DNA from: Candidatus Peribacteria bacterium
GTDB taxonomy: Bacteria > Patescibacteriota > Gracilibacteria > Peribacterales > Peribacteraceae
Assembly: GCA_028286915.1 (NCBI GenBank)
Contig: JAQBQQ010000006.1
Location: 1-64,000, forward strand
Direction of reading: 5' to 3'
DNA: 64,000 nucleotides
A model generated the notes under the pieces. That model had not been told where the DNA came from. It searched no databases and was given only the letters and a program-made list of their open reading frames with translations. The translations under genes were made by a program, and so were the position numbers. Shown here one piece after another: positions 19,986-29,709 of the stretch. Within the stretch, counting starts at the first letter, position 1. Every line of letters starts with the position of its first letter.

Positions 19986-20014
19986 TTGAAAGGTGTACGA
20001 AAGTACACTATGCT
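19986..20014 (+). promoter_or_regulatory. Promoter with embedded palindromic operator
   Basis: TTGAAA-17 nt-TATGCT; spacer contains GGTGTAC-gaaa-GTACAC. Confidence 0.7.
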
Positions 20015-20046
20015 AAGAACACTTCTATCCTTTAATCACACATCTT

Positions 20047-20649
20047 ATGAACTTCGATAAGCTCAAAGAACAATTTTCAGCCGAGGATGTTGAGTGGCGC
20101 ATTGGCCGGGCGGGCTATACATTCAATGGAAAGTTGTATGCTACGGCGCTGGCATATATAACAAACCGCGCCATTATGAATCGCCTGGACCAGGTGTGCG
20201 GACCGGAAAACTGGCGTAACGAATTCCGCGAATGGCATGTGGGAAGCAGACACGGCGTACTCTGCGGTCTTTCCATTCGTATTAACAATGAATGGGTGAC
20301 TAAGTGGGATGCAGCCGAGAATACGGATATTGAACCTGTTAAAGGTGGCATCTCCGATTCCATGAAACGGGCCGGCGTACAATGGGGCATTGGCCGCTAC
20401 CTGTATGATCTAACCGAAGGTTTTGCCATTATTCAATCCGATGGACAGTACTACGCGCAGGGGAAAGATAAATTATCCGGTAAAGAGTATCGCTTCCGCT
20501 GGAATGCACCGCAATTGCCGGAGTGGGCTCTGCCAAAAGCCAAGTTTATTGCGGCAACTGCCAAAGTGCGTTCGCCACGGAAGAAAATTATAAAAGATCC
20601 TGCCGTACAGAATAAAGCCATAGAACAGGAGCCAGTCGCAAAGAGCTAG
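20047..20649 (+). CDS. Rad52/Rad22-like DNA repair protein
   Basis: YITNRAIMNRLDQVCGPENWRNEF..., DAAENTDIEPVKGGISDSMKRAGVQWGIGRYLYDL. Confidence 0.88.
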   Translation: MNFDKLKEQFSAEDVEWRIGRAGYTFNGKLYATALAYITNRAIMNRLDQVCGPENWRNEFREWHVGSRHGVLCGLSIRINNEWVTKWDAAENTDIEPVKGGISDSMKRAGVQWGIGRYLYDLTEGFAIIQSDGQYYAQGKDKLSGKEYRFRWNAPQLPEWALPKAKFIAATAKVRSPRKKIIKDPAVQNKAIEQEPVAKS

Positions 20650-20853
20650 GAGCTTATGAGGCTGTAGAGAAATTTGGCCGGTGTATGAGACTGAAGCTTG
20701 CTCTCTTGGATACATAGCAACTTCTAAAGCTGCTACTTATTCATTCGGGCAGATACATAGTCTCTGCACCGTTCTGCATTATCCTAAAATACACATAATG
20801 ACATGCAACCGAATTGGATAGGCCCGCAGGCGTGCGTGGGGCATACTTTTAGC

Positions 20854-22839
20854 ATGAAACATCTCTCCCGCCTGTCTGTTGCCGATGCGCTTTTACTTTT
20901 TTTACTGACATTCACCATTCTTTGGAAGGGCGGCAAGAGTCTGGAATCCACCTGGCTATTGGTGTTCGTTGCAGGGTTTTGCGTTTTGAGTTACTGGGAA
21001 CATCATCGCCGGAAAAAAGATAATTATACGCTGGGCGTTTCGCCGCTGGTGTGGTGGAGCGGTGTGCTGTTTATTGTCTGGACGGTATGCAGCTTTTATT
21101 TTTCCACAACCCGAAACTACGGCTTCGACGAAGTGATCCGTGATACGGCGCTTATTCTTCTGCTATATATTATAGCGCGTCGCAAGCCTGATGACGCCTC
21201 CCGGAATCATATAACGGGCCGTCATATAGTCTGGCTGATTGCCATACTTTCGGTACTGGCGTGTGAGATAGGCGTGGCGGTGTATGTATTTCAGCCGGTA
21301 AACCGTTTTGTGGGTACGTTTTTTGATTATCGCTTTACCACTGATTATTGGCCAAATGCCTGGGCGGAATTCCTGCTGCTCGCATGGCCGGCTGTCTTAT
21401 GGCGCTTCAATTATGCAAAAATACGGTTTGCACGTATTGGCTGGTTTTTGGGATTGGGCTTTGTCTTTGGCTGCATGCTTCTAAGCTATTCGCGTGGCGC
21501 GCTCCTGGCCTTGTTTGGCCAGTTGTTTATTTTTGGCGCTTTTGCGCTTATGGCGAAGCAAAAAGAGGAACATTCGTTTGTTGCCCAGCTGCGTCATTGG
21601 TTTAAAAAAAGCGCGCCTATTAAGGGCTATGTCTACCTGCTCATTCCCGTACTGGCCGTGAGTATTTTTCTTATTGTCAATGGTCTCAGATCCCAATTTT
21701 TTGCCGTGCAGGATGTCGGCCAGAAAATTACATTTACCGCCGCCGAAGGAGCGTCATCCAAAACAGAACGTTCGCAGTTCTGGCGGCAGGCGGCACATTT
21801 GTCGCTGGAAAAACCGCTCTTTGGCTGGGGCCCGTACAGTTTCCGTTTCCTGCAGCCGTATAAGCAGGAAGGAATTCTGGAAACAGCCGATCATCCGCAT
21901 AATGTATTTCTAAAGATCGCCATGGAGCGCGGCTACCCGGCGCTGCTTTTGTACCTGTTATTCCTGGGCGGTATTTTAATTCCGGCCGGTCGCCGTATAA
22001 TTCGCAGAGGTACTCTGTTGGATACTCATACACTGTCATTCATAGCCGTACTTGGCGTGCTGGCACATAATCTTATTGATTACAATTTGCAGTTTGTAGG
22101 CGTGAGTCTGCCGCTTACATTTCTTCTCGGTATTCTGGCGGCATCAGACAGGGCGTACGTATTTCCGCAGAAGAAAGTTGTGCGTGTCGTGGAAATAGTC
22201 ATGGCATGCGTATTGCTCATTGTCACAATTTCAGAAGGTAGATATCTCTTTCTTTCGTCACTCGGGCGCCATGCGGAATCGGTGGGCAATACGCAAGCGG
22301 CGCTCACATGGTACACAGCCGCTTCGCATGAGTTATTCTCCCGCGATTTATTGTTGAGCCAGGCTGAATTATATGCCGAAATCGGTGACATGACTGCAGC
22401 GCAAAAAGCATTACGGGCATACCATTTGGTCAATGCGTGGGACTACCGTTGGGCCAAGCTGGCAGGTTTGCTTGCGTACGAAAATGGCGACAATGCCCGG
22501 GCTCGGGAGTTGCTCACGCAAGCGTACGCAGCCGGCAAATATAATGACATAAGCATTGTAAAGCCGCTGCTGCAAAGCTCTATTGCCCTGGGCAAACCGG
22601 CGTTTACCCAGGACGAATTGGAAAAACTGCTGTCTACGTACCACACTGCCATTCAGAACAATGCGCATTACATTTCACTATCGCCAAATGTGGAGGCATT
22701 TATTGACCTGGCAACCTATGTGGCGGATGTATACCCGGATGCGTCGCTGGCACTTGTGAGTGAAATAGATGATGTGAGGAATAAAGCCCGCGAAGCGCGT
22801 TCGCAGCTTTCGGCACATAAGCCGGGACTTCTGTGGTGA
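20854..22839 (+). CDS. O-antigen ligase/Wzy polymerase-like membrane protein with C-terminal TPR-like region
   Basis: Polytopic; GWGPYSFRFLQPYKQEGILETADHPHNVFLKIAMERGYPAL (Wzy_C/WaaL-like), AHNLIDYNLQFVG. Confidence 0.85.
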   Translation: MKHLSRLSVADALLLFLLTFTILWKGGKSLESTWLLVFVAGFCVLSYWEHHRRKKDNYTLGVSPLVWWSGVLFIVWTVCSFYFSTTRNYGFDEVIRDTALILLLYIIARRKPDDASRNHITGRHIVWLIAILSVLACEIGVAVYVFQPVNRFVGTFFDYRFTTDYWPNAWAEFLLLAWPAVLWRFNYAKIRFARIGWFLGLGFVFGCMLLSYSRGALLALFGQLFIFGAFALMAKQKEEHSFVAQLRHWFKKSAPIKGYVYLLIPVLAVSIFLIVNGLRSQFFAVQDVGQKITFTAAEGASSKTERSQFWRQAAHLSLEKPLFGWGPYSFRFLQPYKQEGILETADHPHNVFLKIAMERGYPALLLYLLFLGGILIPAGRRIIRRGTLLDTHTLSFIAVLGVLAHNLIDYNLQFVGVSLPLTFLLGILAASDRAYVFPQKKVVRVVEIVMACVLLIVTISEGRYLFLSSLGRHAESVGNTQAALTWYTAASHELFSRDLLLSQAELYAEIGDMTAAQKALRAYHLVNAWDYRWAKLAGLLAYENGDNARARELLTQAYAAGKYNDISIVKPLLQSSIALGKPAFTQDELEKLLSTYHTAIQNNAHYISLSPNVEAFIDLATYVADVYPDASLALVSEIDDVRNKAREARSQLSAHKPGLLW

Positions 22840-23093
22840 GTGCTCAAGAGGGCAGAAAAAATAAGATGCCATAAAACGTATCGAATCGGCTAATACACAA
22901 ACTCTATACAAATGGCTTCTGTAAGCCATAAAATTGATGTTTATCGTAACTGATTTTTAAAGCTCGTTTCCGTATTCAGAATACAAAACAATTACTAATT
23001 CTAGTCAAAAAACTATATATCATGTGTATACATATCTTCTCAGCTGATTGAAGGCAGTCGTACCATGGCCATATCATTCTTCGTTATGAACAA

Positions 23094-23121
23094 AAATGCC
23101 ACCCTCGCAGGGCGAGGATGC
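23094..23121 (-). terminator. Hairpin terminator
   Basis: minus: CCTCGC-cct-GCGAGG followed by TTTTTG. Confidence 0.65.
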
Positions 23122-23195
23122 TTGAATTTGTATACCGCTCTCACTTTCTACTGATCTTCCTGTGCGAGCGGGACCGGGGATTCACTCCACTCTTC

Positions 23196-23309
23196 CTATC
23201 CAACGGCTGGAAGGCCGATCATCATTCCTGCGAGGAATGTAATCATGAGCACGTGCATAAGCACGAGAGGGAGCGAAACACGACGGGATAAGTGCTTCAC
23301 TGGTTTCAT
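23196..23309 (-). CDS. 37-aa putative membrane/secreted microprotein MKPVKHLSRRVSLPLVLMHVLMITFLAGMMIGLPAVG
   Basis: AAAAGGGG SD 5 nt before ATG; basic N-terminus plus hydrophobic helix; downstream terminator. Below ORF-track cutoff. Confidence 0.5.
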   Translation of the reverse strand: MKPVKHLSRRVSLPLVLMHVLMITFLAGMMIGLPAVG

Positions 23310-23605
23310 AATACCCCTTTTGACGGGGGAGAAGCATTGTAATGACAGGAGTTTTATTGTCCATTGTTACTTGACTACATTATGTGATCAGAGTTTATTC
23401 ATACTCAATAAGCAAAAAGGCTGAACAATAGATGATTTATTGATGTTTACAAAAATTACTATATAACAATATTTATGCCTATGTACCAGCATTTAAGGCG
23501 TTTGATTCAATACAATAGCCCACTCCCAAGCCTATTTGCCGTGTTGCTGAAATGGTTTTTGTACAGGAAATCTGCGGAAGCAGTGCCTGCCTGAGCCCTA
23601 CGCAA

Positions 23606-23770
23606 CTATTTTCCCTCGCCCACGCCTACGGCATCTTTACTGCCCATATCGGTAAATGTGCCACCGAATTTATCCTGATTATCTTCCGGCTTGTTATCCA
23701 TGCCTTCGGGTTTTCTATCGCCCATGTCCAGCAAATGGCCGCCAAAACCTGTCTTCTTCTTGTCTGCCAT
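23606..23770 (-). CDS. 54-aa charged protein with internal repeat (FGGHLLDMGDRK / FGGTFTDMGSK)
   Basis: ORF within 23606..23815, start at MADKKK. Confidence 0.5.
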   Translation of the reverse strand: MADKKKTGFGGHLLDMGDRKPEGMDNKPEDNQDKFGGTFTDMGSKDAVGVGEGK

Positions 23771-24011
23771 AATAAAGATGGGAATTAATACTCTAATACC
23801 ATAGAAGACGTTCACAGGCTGCAGTTATGACTCCGGGCTTTCACGGTCTGCAAACACGCATGCATCACTTGCCCAAATAAACGGTGCTGTTTTATGTATG
23901 AATCGTTCTGTTTCATTTGGATTCTCTCGGGTGAGAATTGTGTTGCAAGTTCATCGGGTCGTTGCCTCCTGTTCTTGTGAAGAAGATATAACTGCGGGTA
24001 ACATTATTTTC

Positions 24012-24962
24012 ATGTCCAAACAAGAATTTACGATCATCTCTGCCGGGTACCTGGTGCTCTTTGGCGTGATCTTTTATTTTACGCAGTGCGATAAAAACGG
24101 TTGCGGAACCGTAGCCAAGCCTCCTTCACTTATGACGTTTACCGAGTGTGCATCAGCCGGTTACCCCGTGCTGGAATCTTTGCCCAGACGTTGTCAGTTG
24201 CCCGATGGCACGATTGTGACCGAAGAAAAAACAGTAGCCGTCACCGCGCCGCCGGTAGACAACATAAAAAAGAGTGACTCCGTTATTACGGTTACGGAAC
24301 CCGCAGCCAATGCGAGTATCGGCCTGCCTGTTGCGCTTCGGGGAAAGGCAAGTGTGTTTGAAGGGCAGGTGCATTATATATTACACGATGAAGATGGCAC
24401 CGTACTGGTGGAAAATACGACCGATGTACAAACTGACGGTACCTTTCAAGTAAGCATGGTCTATGCTGAACCATTTGGAAAAAAGGGAACGCTGGAGGTG
24501 TTTGAGTCACTGCCGGCCTCTGGTATTGAGCCAACACGTATTCATATTCCGGTTCTGTTTGCCGCAGTTCAGGCTCAACCGGTGGGTGTGTACTTTATGA
24601 ATCTGGCACAAGACCCGGAGCGAAAAGACTGTAAAAATGTAACGCCGTTTACGCGCAGAGTGTCCCAGAGTGGCTCCATAGAACGTACGGCTCTGGAGGA
24701 GTTGTTAAAAGGACCGGTGGAAAGTGATATACGAAAAAAGGCGCAGACGTCCATTCCGAGTGGCGTCAGCCTGCATTCTTTTTCTCTGGTAAAGGGAGTG
24801 GCAAAGGCGGATTTTACTGATGCACTCATAAAAGATGTCGCAGGCATCTGCCGCACCAGGGCAATCCGCGCACAAATTGAACAGACGCTGAAGCAATTTC
24901 CATCCGTCAAAACCGTCGTCATCAGTGTGAATGGAAAGCCTGACGGAGTGTTGCCGAAGTAA
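24012..24962 (+). CDS. Lipoprotein-like protein with Cys motif, Gmad2 and GerMN domains
   Basis: FTECASAGYPVLESLPRRCQLPDG; ITVTEPAANASIGLPVALRGKASVFEG; GerMN-like C-terminus RTALEELLKGPVESD...SGVSLHSFSLVKGVAKADFTD. Confidence 0.85.
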   Translation: MSKQEFTIISAGYLVLFGVIFYFTQCDKNGCGTVAKPPSLMTFTECASAGYPVLESLPRRCQLPDGTIVTEEKTVAVTAPPVDNIKKSDSVITVTEPAANASIGLPVALRGKASVFEGQVHYILHDEDGTVLVENTTDVQTDGTFQVSMVYAEPFGKKGTLEVFESLPASGIEPTRIHIPVLFAAVQAQPVGVYFMNLAQDPERKDCKNVTPFTRRVSQSGSIERTALEELLKGPVESDIRKKAQTSIPSGVSLHSFSLVKGVAKADFTDALIKDVAGICRTRAIRAQIEQTLKQFPSVKTVVISVNGKPDGVLPK

Positions 24963-25077
24963 TTCGCAGAGCGTATTACTATGAATAGTGTCCATTTTAA
25001 AATTTAAGCAGATTTGTTCGTTTGCACGCTGTTGTCCTCTATAGTTTTATACACTCATTCTTTTACCTTTATCTTGT

Positions 25078-25671
25078 ATGGACGCAACGCCTCAGCGCAG
25101 GAAATTCGGTTGGTTATTTGGAATTCTTGGTGTCGTTATTGTACTTCTTCTATGGTCATTTGGCAGTTATAACGGACTGATCAGATCCAAAGCGGCAGTG
25201 GATAATTCCTGGGCGCAGGTGCAGACGCAGTATCAGCGTCGGTTTGACCTGGTGCCGAACCTTGTGAGCACGGTAAAAGGCGCCGCAAATTTTGAGCAGC
25301 AGACACTTACGCAGGTAACGGAGGCGCGAACCAAATTTTTGAGTGGCGGCTCCAGGAGTGACCAGATAGCGGCTGCCGGTCAGTTTGAGTCCGCTTTGTC
25401 GCGGTTACTTGTAACGGTGGAGGCTTACCCGCAGCTTAAGGCGACACAGGCATTCAGTGATCTTATGGCGCAGTTGGAAGGAACAGAAAACCGCATTGCC
25501 GTTGCCCGCAAGGATTATAATGACGCAGTGACGACATATAATGTGAAAGTGCGCAGTTTCCCGGCTGTCATTTTTGCCTCTATTTTCGGCTTCGGCCCGG
25601 AGAAATTATTCGAGAGCAGCCAGGGCGCAAGCCAGGCTCCGGCTGTTAACTTTGATCAGAAGAGCTCCTAA
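25078..25671 (+). CDS. lemA: LemA family protein
   Basis: YNGLIRSKAAVDNSWAQVQTQYQRRFDLVPNLVSTVKGAANFE, ENRIAVARKDYNDAVTTYN. Confidence 0.96.
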   Translation: MDATPQRRKFGWLFGILGVVIVLLLWSFGSYNGLIRSKAAVDNSWAQVQTQYQRRFDLVPNLVSTVKGAANFEQQTLTQVTEARTKFLSGGSRSDQIAAAGQFESALSRLLVTVEAYPQLKATQAFSDLMAQLEGTENRIAVARKDYNDAVTTYNVKVRSFPAVIFASIFGFGPEKLFESSQGASQAPAVNFDQKSS

Positions 25672-26540
25672 TGCACGCCTCCCGTTTTCTTACCGGCATG
25701 AGCCTGGGTCTGATTGGGCTGGCTTTTCCTTTTGTCTCTGCATGTGCGGCATTTGATCCGCCGGCGAATGACGGTTTTGTCACCGATGCGGCACATATTC
25801 TTACGCCACAGGAAGAACAGGATCTGGAAAAACGACTGGATGCGTACCAAAAAGAAACCAGCAATGAAATTGCCATACTTATTGTTCCCAGTCTGAACGG
25901 CCAGCCTATTGAGGATGCGGCAGTGGATATCGGCCGCAAGTGGGGAATCGGTTCCAAGCAGAATAACGGCATTCTGATGTTAATGGATTACGACAAGCGC
26001 GACATGGTGATTGCAACCGGTTACGGGCTGGAAGGCGCCGTACCCGACATTGTCGCCAAAGGTATTATTGATAAAGATATAGCGCCGGAGACAAAGCAGG
26101 GACATTATTATGCCGGTCTTCTGGCCGGCATAAGTGCACTGCAAAAACATATCGGCGGTGAATACACAGCGGCCCGTTATGACACGGGTAATGGTCCCGG
26201 CTTTCCCGGCTACCTGCTCTTTTTCGTTTTTATTTTCCTGAATTTTCTCGGGTCTTTTTTGGGCCGGACACGTTCGTGGTGGTTTGGAGGAGTGCTGGGC
26301 GCTGTCTTCGGCATTATTCTGACATTTTTGTTTTCATGGTGGGTTTCCATTCCACTGCTTATTGCACTCGGTTTACTCTTTGATTTTATTGTGTCCCGCG
26401 CACCGCGTGGCGGCTACAGAGGCGGACGGGGCGGACCATGGGGAGGCGGGGGATTCGGTGGCGGCACGCGCGGAGGCGGCGGCTTTGGTGGTTTTGGCGG
26501 CGGCTCATTCGGTGGCGGTGGCGCCAGAGGAAAGTGGTAA
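25671..26540 (+). CDS. TPM-domain (YgcG-like) secreted/membrane protein
   Basis: GFVTDAAHILTPQEEQDLEKRLDAYQKETSNEIAILIVPSL; Gly-rich tail; start overlaps lemA stop (TAATG). Confidence 0.92.
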   Translation: MHASRFLTGMSLGLIGLAFPFVSACAAFDPPANDGFVTDAAHILTPQEEQDLEKRLDAYQKETSNEIAILIVPSLNGQPIEDAAVDIGRKWGIGSKQNNGILMLMDYDKRDMVIATGYGLEGAVPDIVAKGIIDKDIAPETKQGHYYAGLLAGISALQKHIGGEYTAARYDTGNGPGFPGYLLFFVFIFLNFLGSFLGRTRSWWFGGVLGAVFGIILTFLFSWWVSIPLLIALGLLFDFIVSRAPRGGYRGGRGGPWGGGGFGGGTRGGGGFGGFGGGSFGGGGARGKW

Positions 26541-26683
26541 GACTTTTTGGAGAACTGTTTTTGTATAAGTTGAGTGCTCCTCTATTGCACTGATTGGAAC
26601 CTGGAATCCTTTTTTCACGAGCGACATAGAGTGGCGAATGTATGCATGATGCGGCACAATAGTTCCCGCTTCTCCCTTATGCC

Positions 26684-27559
26684 ATGCGTTGTTCTCTTGT
26701 AACTTCCGGTTTTTGTGTTTTAGTTCTTGTTTCTTGTGTCTCGCAAACAGGCCTGGCACCCGGTGACGTACTCGGCAAAGCCGCTACAGCCAGCAGAAAT
26801 CTTCAATCTGTTAATTTTAACGGCAACGGAACACTGCAAATCGGGAAGGAAAATCAGAAGGCTGATATACAAATACAGGCGCAGGGTTCATTGCAGGATG
26901 AAGGGAAGCAGACCCAATTGCTGGTTACGCTGGGCGGAACGTTTACTGATAAAAAACAAGACTATGCCGTACATGGCAATGCGGAGATTATTGTTGCCGG
27001 GCCCGATGAAATATATCTGAATGTTCACTCACTGGAGACGACGCCCGCACATCCGCTTTTGAATCAACAGATGATTAAAAACTTAGGGGGCCAGTGGTGG
27101 AAGCTGCCGGCCGGTACTAAAAAGTCCGCCTCCATTTCGCCGGACCCAAGCCTGTTGCGCGCGCAATCGGAAGTTGTGAAAGTATCCAAGAATTATGGTA
27201 TCGAAAAAATCGACGGTACAGATGCCTACCATTACGATGTTCTGATTGATAAAGACAAGTTGCTGGCGTTTTTGCAGAAGACAGCTCAGGAGAAAGGCGA
27301 ATTATTTGAAACCGAAAAAGCCAGGCAGATGATAGGTGGTTTTGACGCAAAGGGTTCGGTGTGGGTTGATGCGTCTACGTTTTTTCTGCACAAAATTATG
27401 TGGAGCGTGGCGCCCGTTTCACCGGCGACAGATTCGTATGCGTTTACACTGGAACTTAATTTTACCGGCCATAATGCCGCCGCCGCTATTTCTCCGCCAG
27501 CCAAATTCAATATTATGTCGCCGAACATACCATTGCAAACCCCCGTTTCCTCCCGGTAA
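26684..27559 (+). CDS. Putative lipoprotein (LppX/outer-surface lipoprotein-like)
   Basis: Lipobox VLVSCVSQ; YHYDVLIDKDKL, GSVWVDASTFFLHKI. Confidence 0.6.
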   Translation: MRCSLVTSGFCVLVLVSCVSQTGLAPGDVLGKAATASRNLQSVNFNGNGTLQIGKENQKADIQIQAQGSLQDEGKQTQLLVTLGGTFTDKKQDYAVHGNAEIIVAGPDEIYLNVHSLETTPAHPLLNQQMIKNLGGQWWKLPAGTKKSASISPDPSLLRAQSEVVKVSKNYGIEKIDGTDAYHYDVLIDKDKLLAFLQKTAQEKGELFETEKARQMIGGFDAKGSVWVDASTFFLHKIMWSVAPVSPATDSYAFTLELNFTGHNAAAAISPPAKFNIMSPNIPLQTPVSSR

Positions 27560-27564
27560 AGAAC

Positions 27565-29709
27565 ATGGATGATAATGTGCCACTTCCCGGCGCCGGTGCC
27601 ACACCGGAAATGATTCCGGCTACTGTATCCGTATCCGATACCGGTGTTCCGTTAGACGGTATCGCCTCCGGTGAGCAGCCAACGGCTGAGATAAACGCGC
27701 CTGCACCCGTAACAGCCGAAACCGTGCCACCGGAGTTAATGGCGAAAGCGAAGAAGACCGAAAAAATGCTCATAGCCATAGGGGCGCTCGCCTATATTTT
27801 GTATGGAGGCTGGTGCGCCTTCTTGCTGGCAACACTGCCCAGCGCCAATGCCGGCAGTAAAAATCTGGTGTCCGCAGGTTTGGTAAGTTGTCTTGTTGCC
27901 GCCGGCATATTACTCATGCTTGTACTAATTGCCATGCAGCGGATTGCCAAAGCGGATGTGGCTATAAGCAGACGTAAAATAAGTCTGATGAAGATACTCA
28001 TTGTCACTGTTCCGGGTATTCTGTTAAGCGCGCTTGTGCCGCTTAAAATTACGGGCCAGCCGCCGCTTTGGATAGATATTGTCTACCCAACCCAGACCGA
28101 AGATTTTGTGGCACCGTTGGCGGTAACATTCAGCGTGGAAAAGGCGACGGCGACGCTGCGGGAGCAGAATATAAAAGCCATCCGCTATACATGGGATTTT
28201 GATGGCGACGGGAAGCCGAATGATGAAACCGTACTGCCCGTAACCACAGGACTGTACGATCAGCGTGGCGTTTTTACGGTGACGGTAAAAATAGATACAG
28301 GCGGCGGTGCCAGCCGCACCATTAGTCGCAGGCTTACCATTCCGGAAGCAGTGTTCTCCGTTTCACCGGCAAAGCCTATCGTGGAACAACCGGTCCGCCT
28401 GAGTGTCGGTCAGCTCTTAACGGATCCATCGCTTTTAAAAGAAGTGACCTGGGATTTTGATGGTGACGGTACGGTGGATCAGACTACAAAGGAAACCGAT
28501 ACTGTGCATACTTTTTACACAACCGGCAGATTTGCCGTTACGGCCGTTCTCACTTTGGCTAACCAGTCGCAGCGGACACTCATACGAAAAGTGGATGTAG
28601 AAAACCCGCCGCCGTTGCCGTTCCCGATTACCCTTACGACAGATCCTTCCACACTGGTTGGCCCTGCTCCGTTCGGCGCCGGCTTTAAGCTGGAAACAGC
28701 CGAATCCATTAAAGAAGTACAGTGGTCGTTTGGTGATGGCAAAGAGGAGCACGGTGCGCAGTTACTTAAAGTTCTCCATTCATTTGATAAGCCGGGTGTG
28801 TATTCGGTCACGGCAAAAGTGCGCTCAGCGAGCGGCTCACGGCCACAGGCTGAGCTTTCAGCCATTGTACGCGTAACGCAGACATTGCAATTGTCTGATC
28901 TGCATTTTACCAGCAAGCCGGAATTACAGTCCCAGACTCTGTCCGGCGAAGTGCCGCTTACCATTCACATAACACCGGTTACCAGCGTTCCGCTGATTGA
29001 GTTTTCCTGGGAAACGCCGGGTGCCACTACCAGGACCAATACAGGCGCCACACTGGAAGCCAGATACCGAAACGAGGGAAGCTATGTTGTAACTCTTATT
29101 GCCCAGGATCCCGAAGGCCGGGCATTGCGTATGCCGTTCCAGATACAAGCGGAACCCCCCGTACCGGTTGCAGATATTATGGTACGTCCGGATACCGGTG
29201 ATGCTCCGTTGCCTGTGAATTTTGACGCTTCAAATTCCTACATTCCCCCGGGCCAGCACGTTATTGGTTATGAGTGGATCTACGGTGATGAAAAACAGGC
29301 GGATAGTAAATCTGTCCTGGGCGTGGCGCACAGCACACACTTATATAGCCAGCCGGGCGAGTACACGGTGACATTACGTATTGTCATGGCCAATGGTACC
29401 GATGTCACTACAAAGCGTACCGTAGTAGTACGCAAACCAAGCCTGAGCGCGTGTATTGCAGCCAGCCGCGTGCGTGTGCAGGCGGGAGGCGGCATTCGGT
29501 TTAGTGCCACCGACTGCAGCACGGGGGTACCAACCAGCTTCCTCTGGGATGTACGGTCTGATGCCGACCCGACCGTTGTTCTGGCCCAAAGCCAGGAAAA
29601 TGAATATATTCATGTGTTTGATACTCCCGGCACATACACTGTTTCGCTCACCCTTAAAGATGCCTGGGGACAGAGCAAAGATTCTTTATCCATTACCGTT
29701 ACACCATGA
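27565..29709 (+). CDS. Membrane-anchored protein with multiple PKD domains
   Basis: Repeated YTWDFDGDGKP, VTWDFDGDGTVDQ, VQWSFGDGKEEHG, HLYSQPGEYTVTLRI motifs; N-terminal TMs. Confidence 0.88.
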   Translation: MDDNVPLPGAGATPEMIPATVSVSDTGVPLDGIASGEQPTAEINAPAPVTAETVPPELMAKAKKTEKMLIAIGALAYILYGGWCAFLLATLPSANAGSKNLVSAGLVSCLVAAGILLMLVLIAMQRIAKADVAISRRKISLMKILIVTVPGILLSALVPLKITGQPPLWIDIVYPTQTEDFVAPLAVTFSVEKATATLREQNIKAIRYTWDFDGDGKPNDETVLPVTTGLYDQRGVFTVTVKIDTGGGASRTISRRLTIPEAVFSVSPAKPIVEQPVRLSVGQLLTDPSLLKEVTWDFDGDGTVDQTTKETDTVHTFYTTGRFAVTAVLTLANQSQRTLIRKVDVENPPPLPFPITLTTDPSTLVGPAPFGAGFKLETAESIKEVQWSFGDGKEEHGAQLLKVLHSFDKPGVYSVTAKVRSASGSRPQAELSAIVRVTQTLQLSDLHFTSKPELQSQTLSGEVPLTIHITPVTSVPLIEFSWETPGATTRTNTGATLEARYRNEGSYVVTLIAQDPEGRALRMPFQIQAEPPVPVADIMVRPDTGDAPLPVNFDASNSYIPPGQHVIGYEWIYGDEKQADSKSVLGVAHSTHLYSQPGEYTVTLRIVMANGTDVTTKRTVVVRKPSLSACIAASRVRVQAGGGIRFSATDCSTGVPTSFLWDVRSDADPTVVLAQSQENEYIHVFDTPGTYTVSLTLKDAWGQSKDSLSITVTP

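Noticed and set aside
23182-23364. 60-aa track ORF MDNKTPVITML...
   Set aside because: No SD and overlaps the better supported 37-aa frame with an SD; not called as CDS.
22870-23400. RNase P or other large housekeeping ncRNA in the long spacer
   Set aside because: No conserved RNase P, tmRNA or SRP RNA signature found; the region is better explained by a microprotein gene with terminator.
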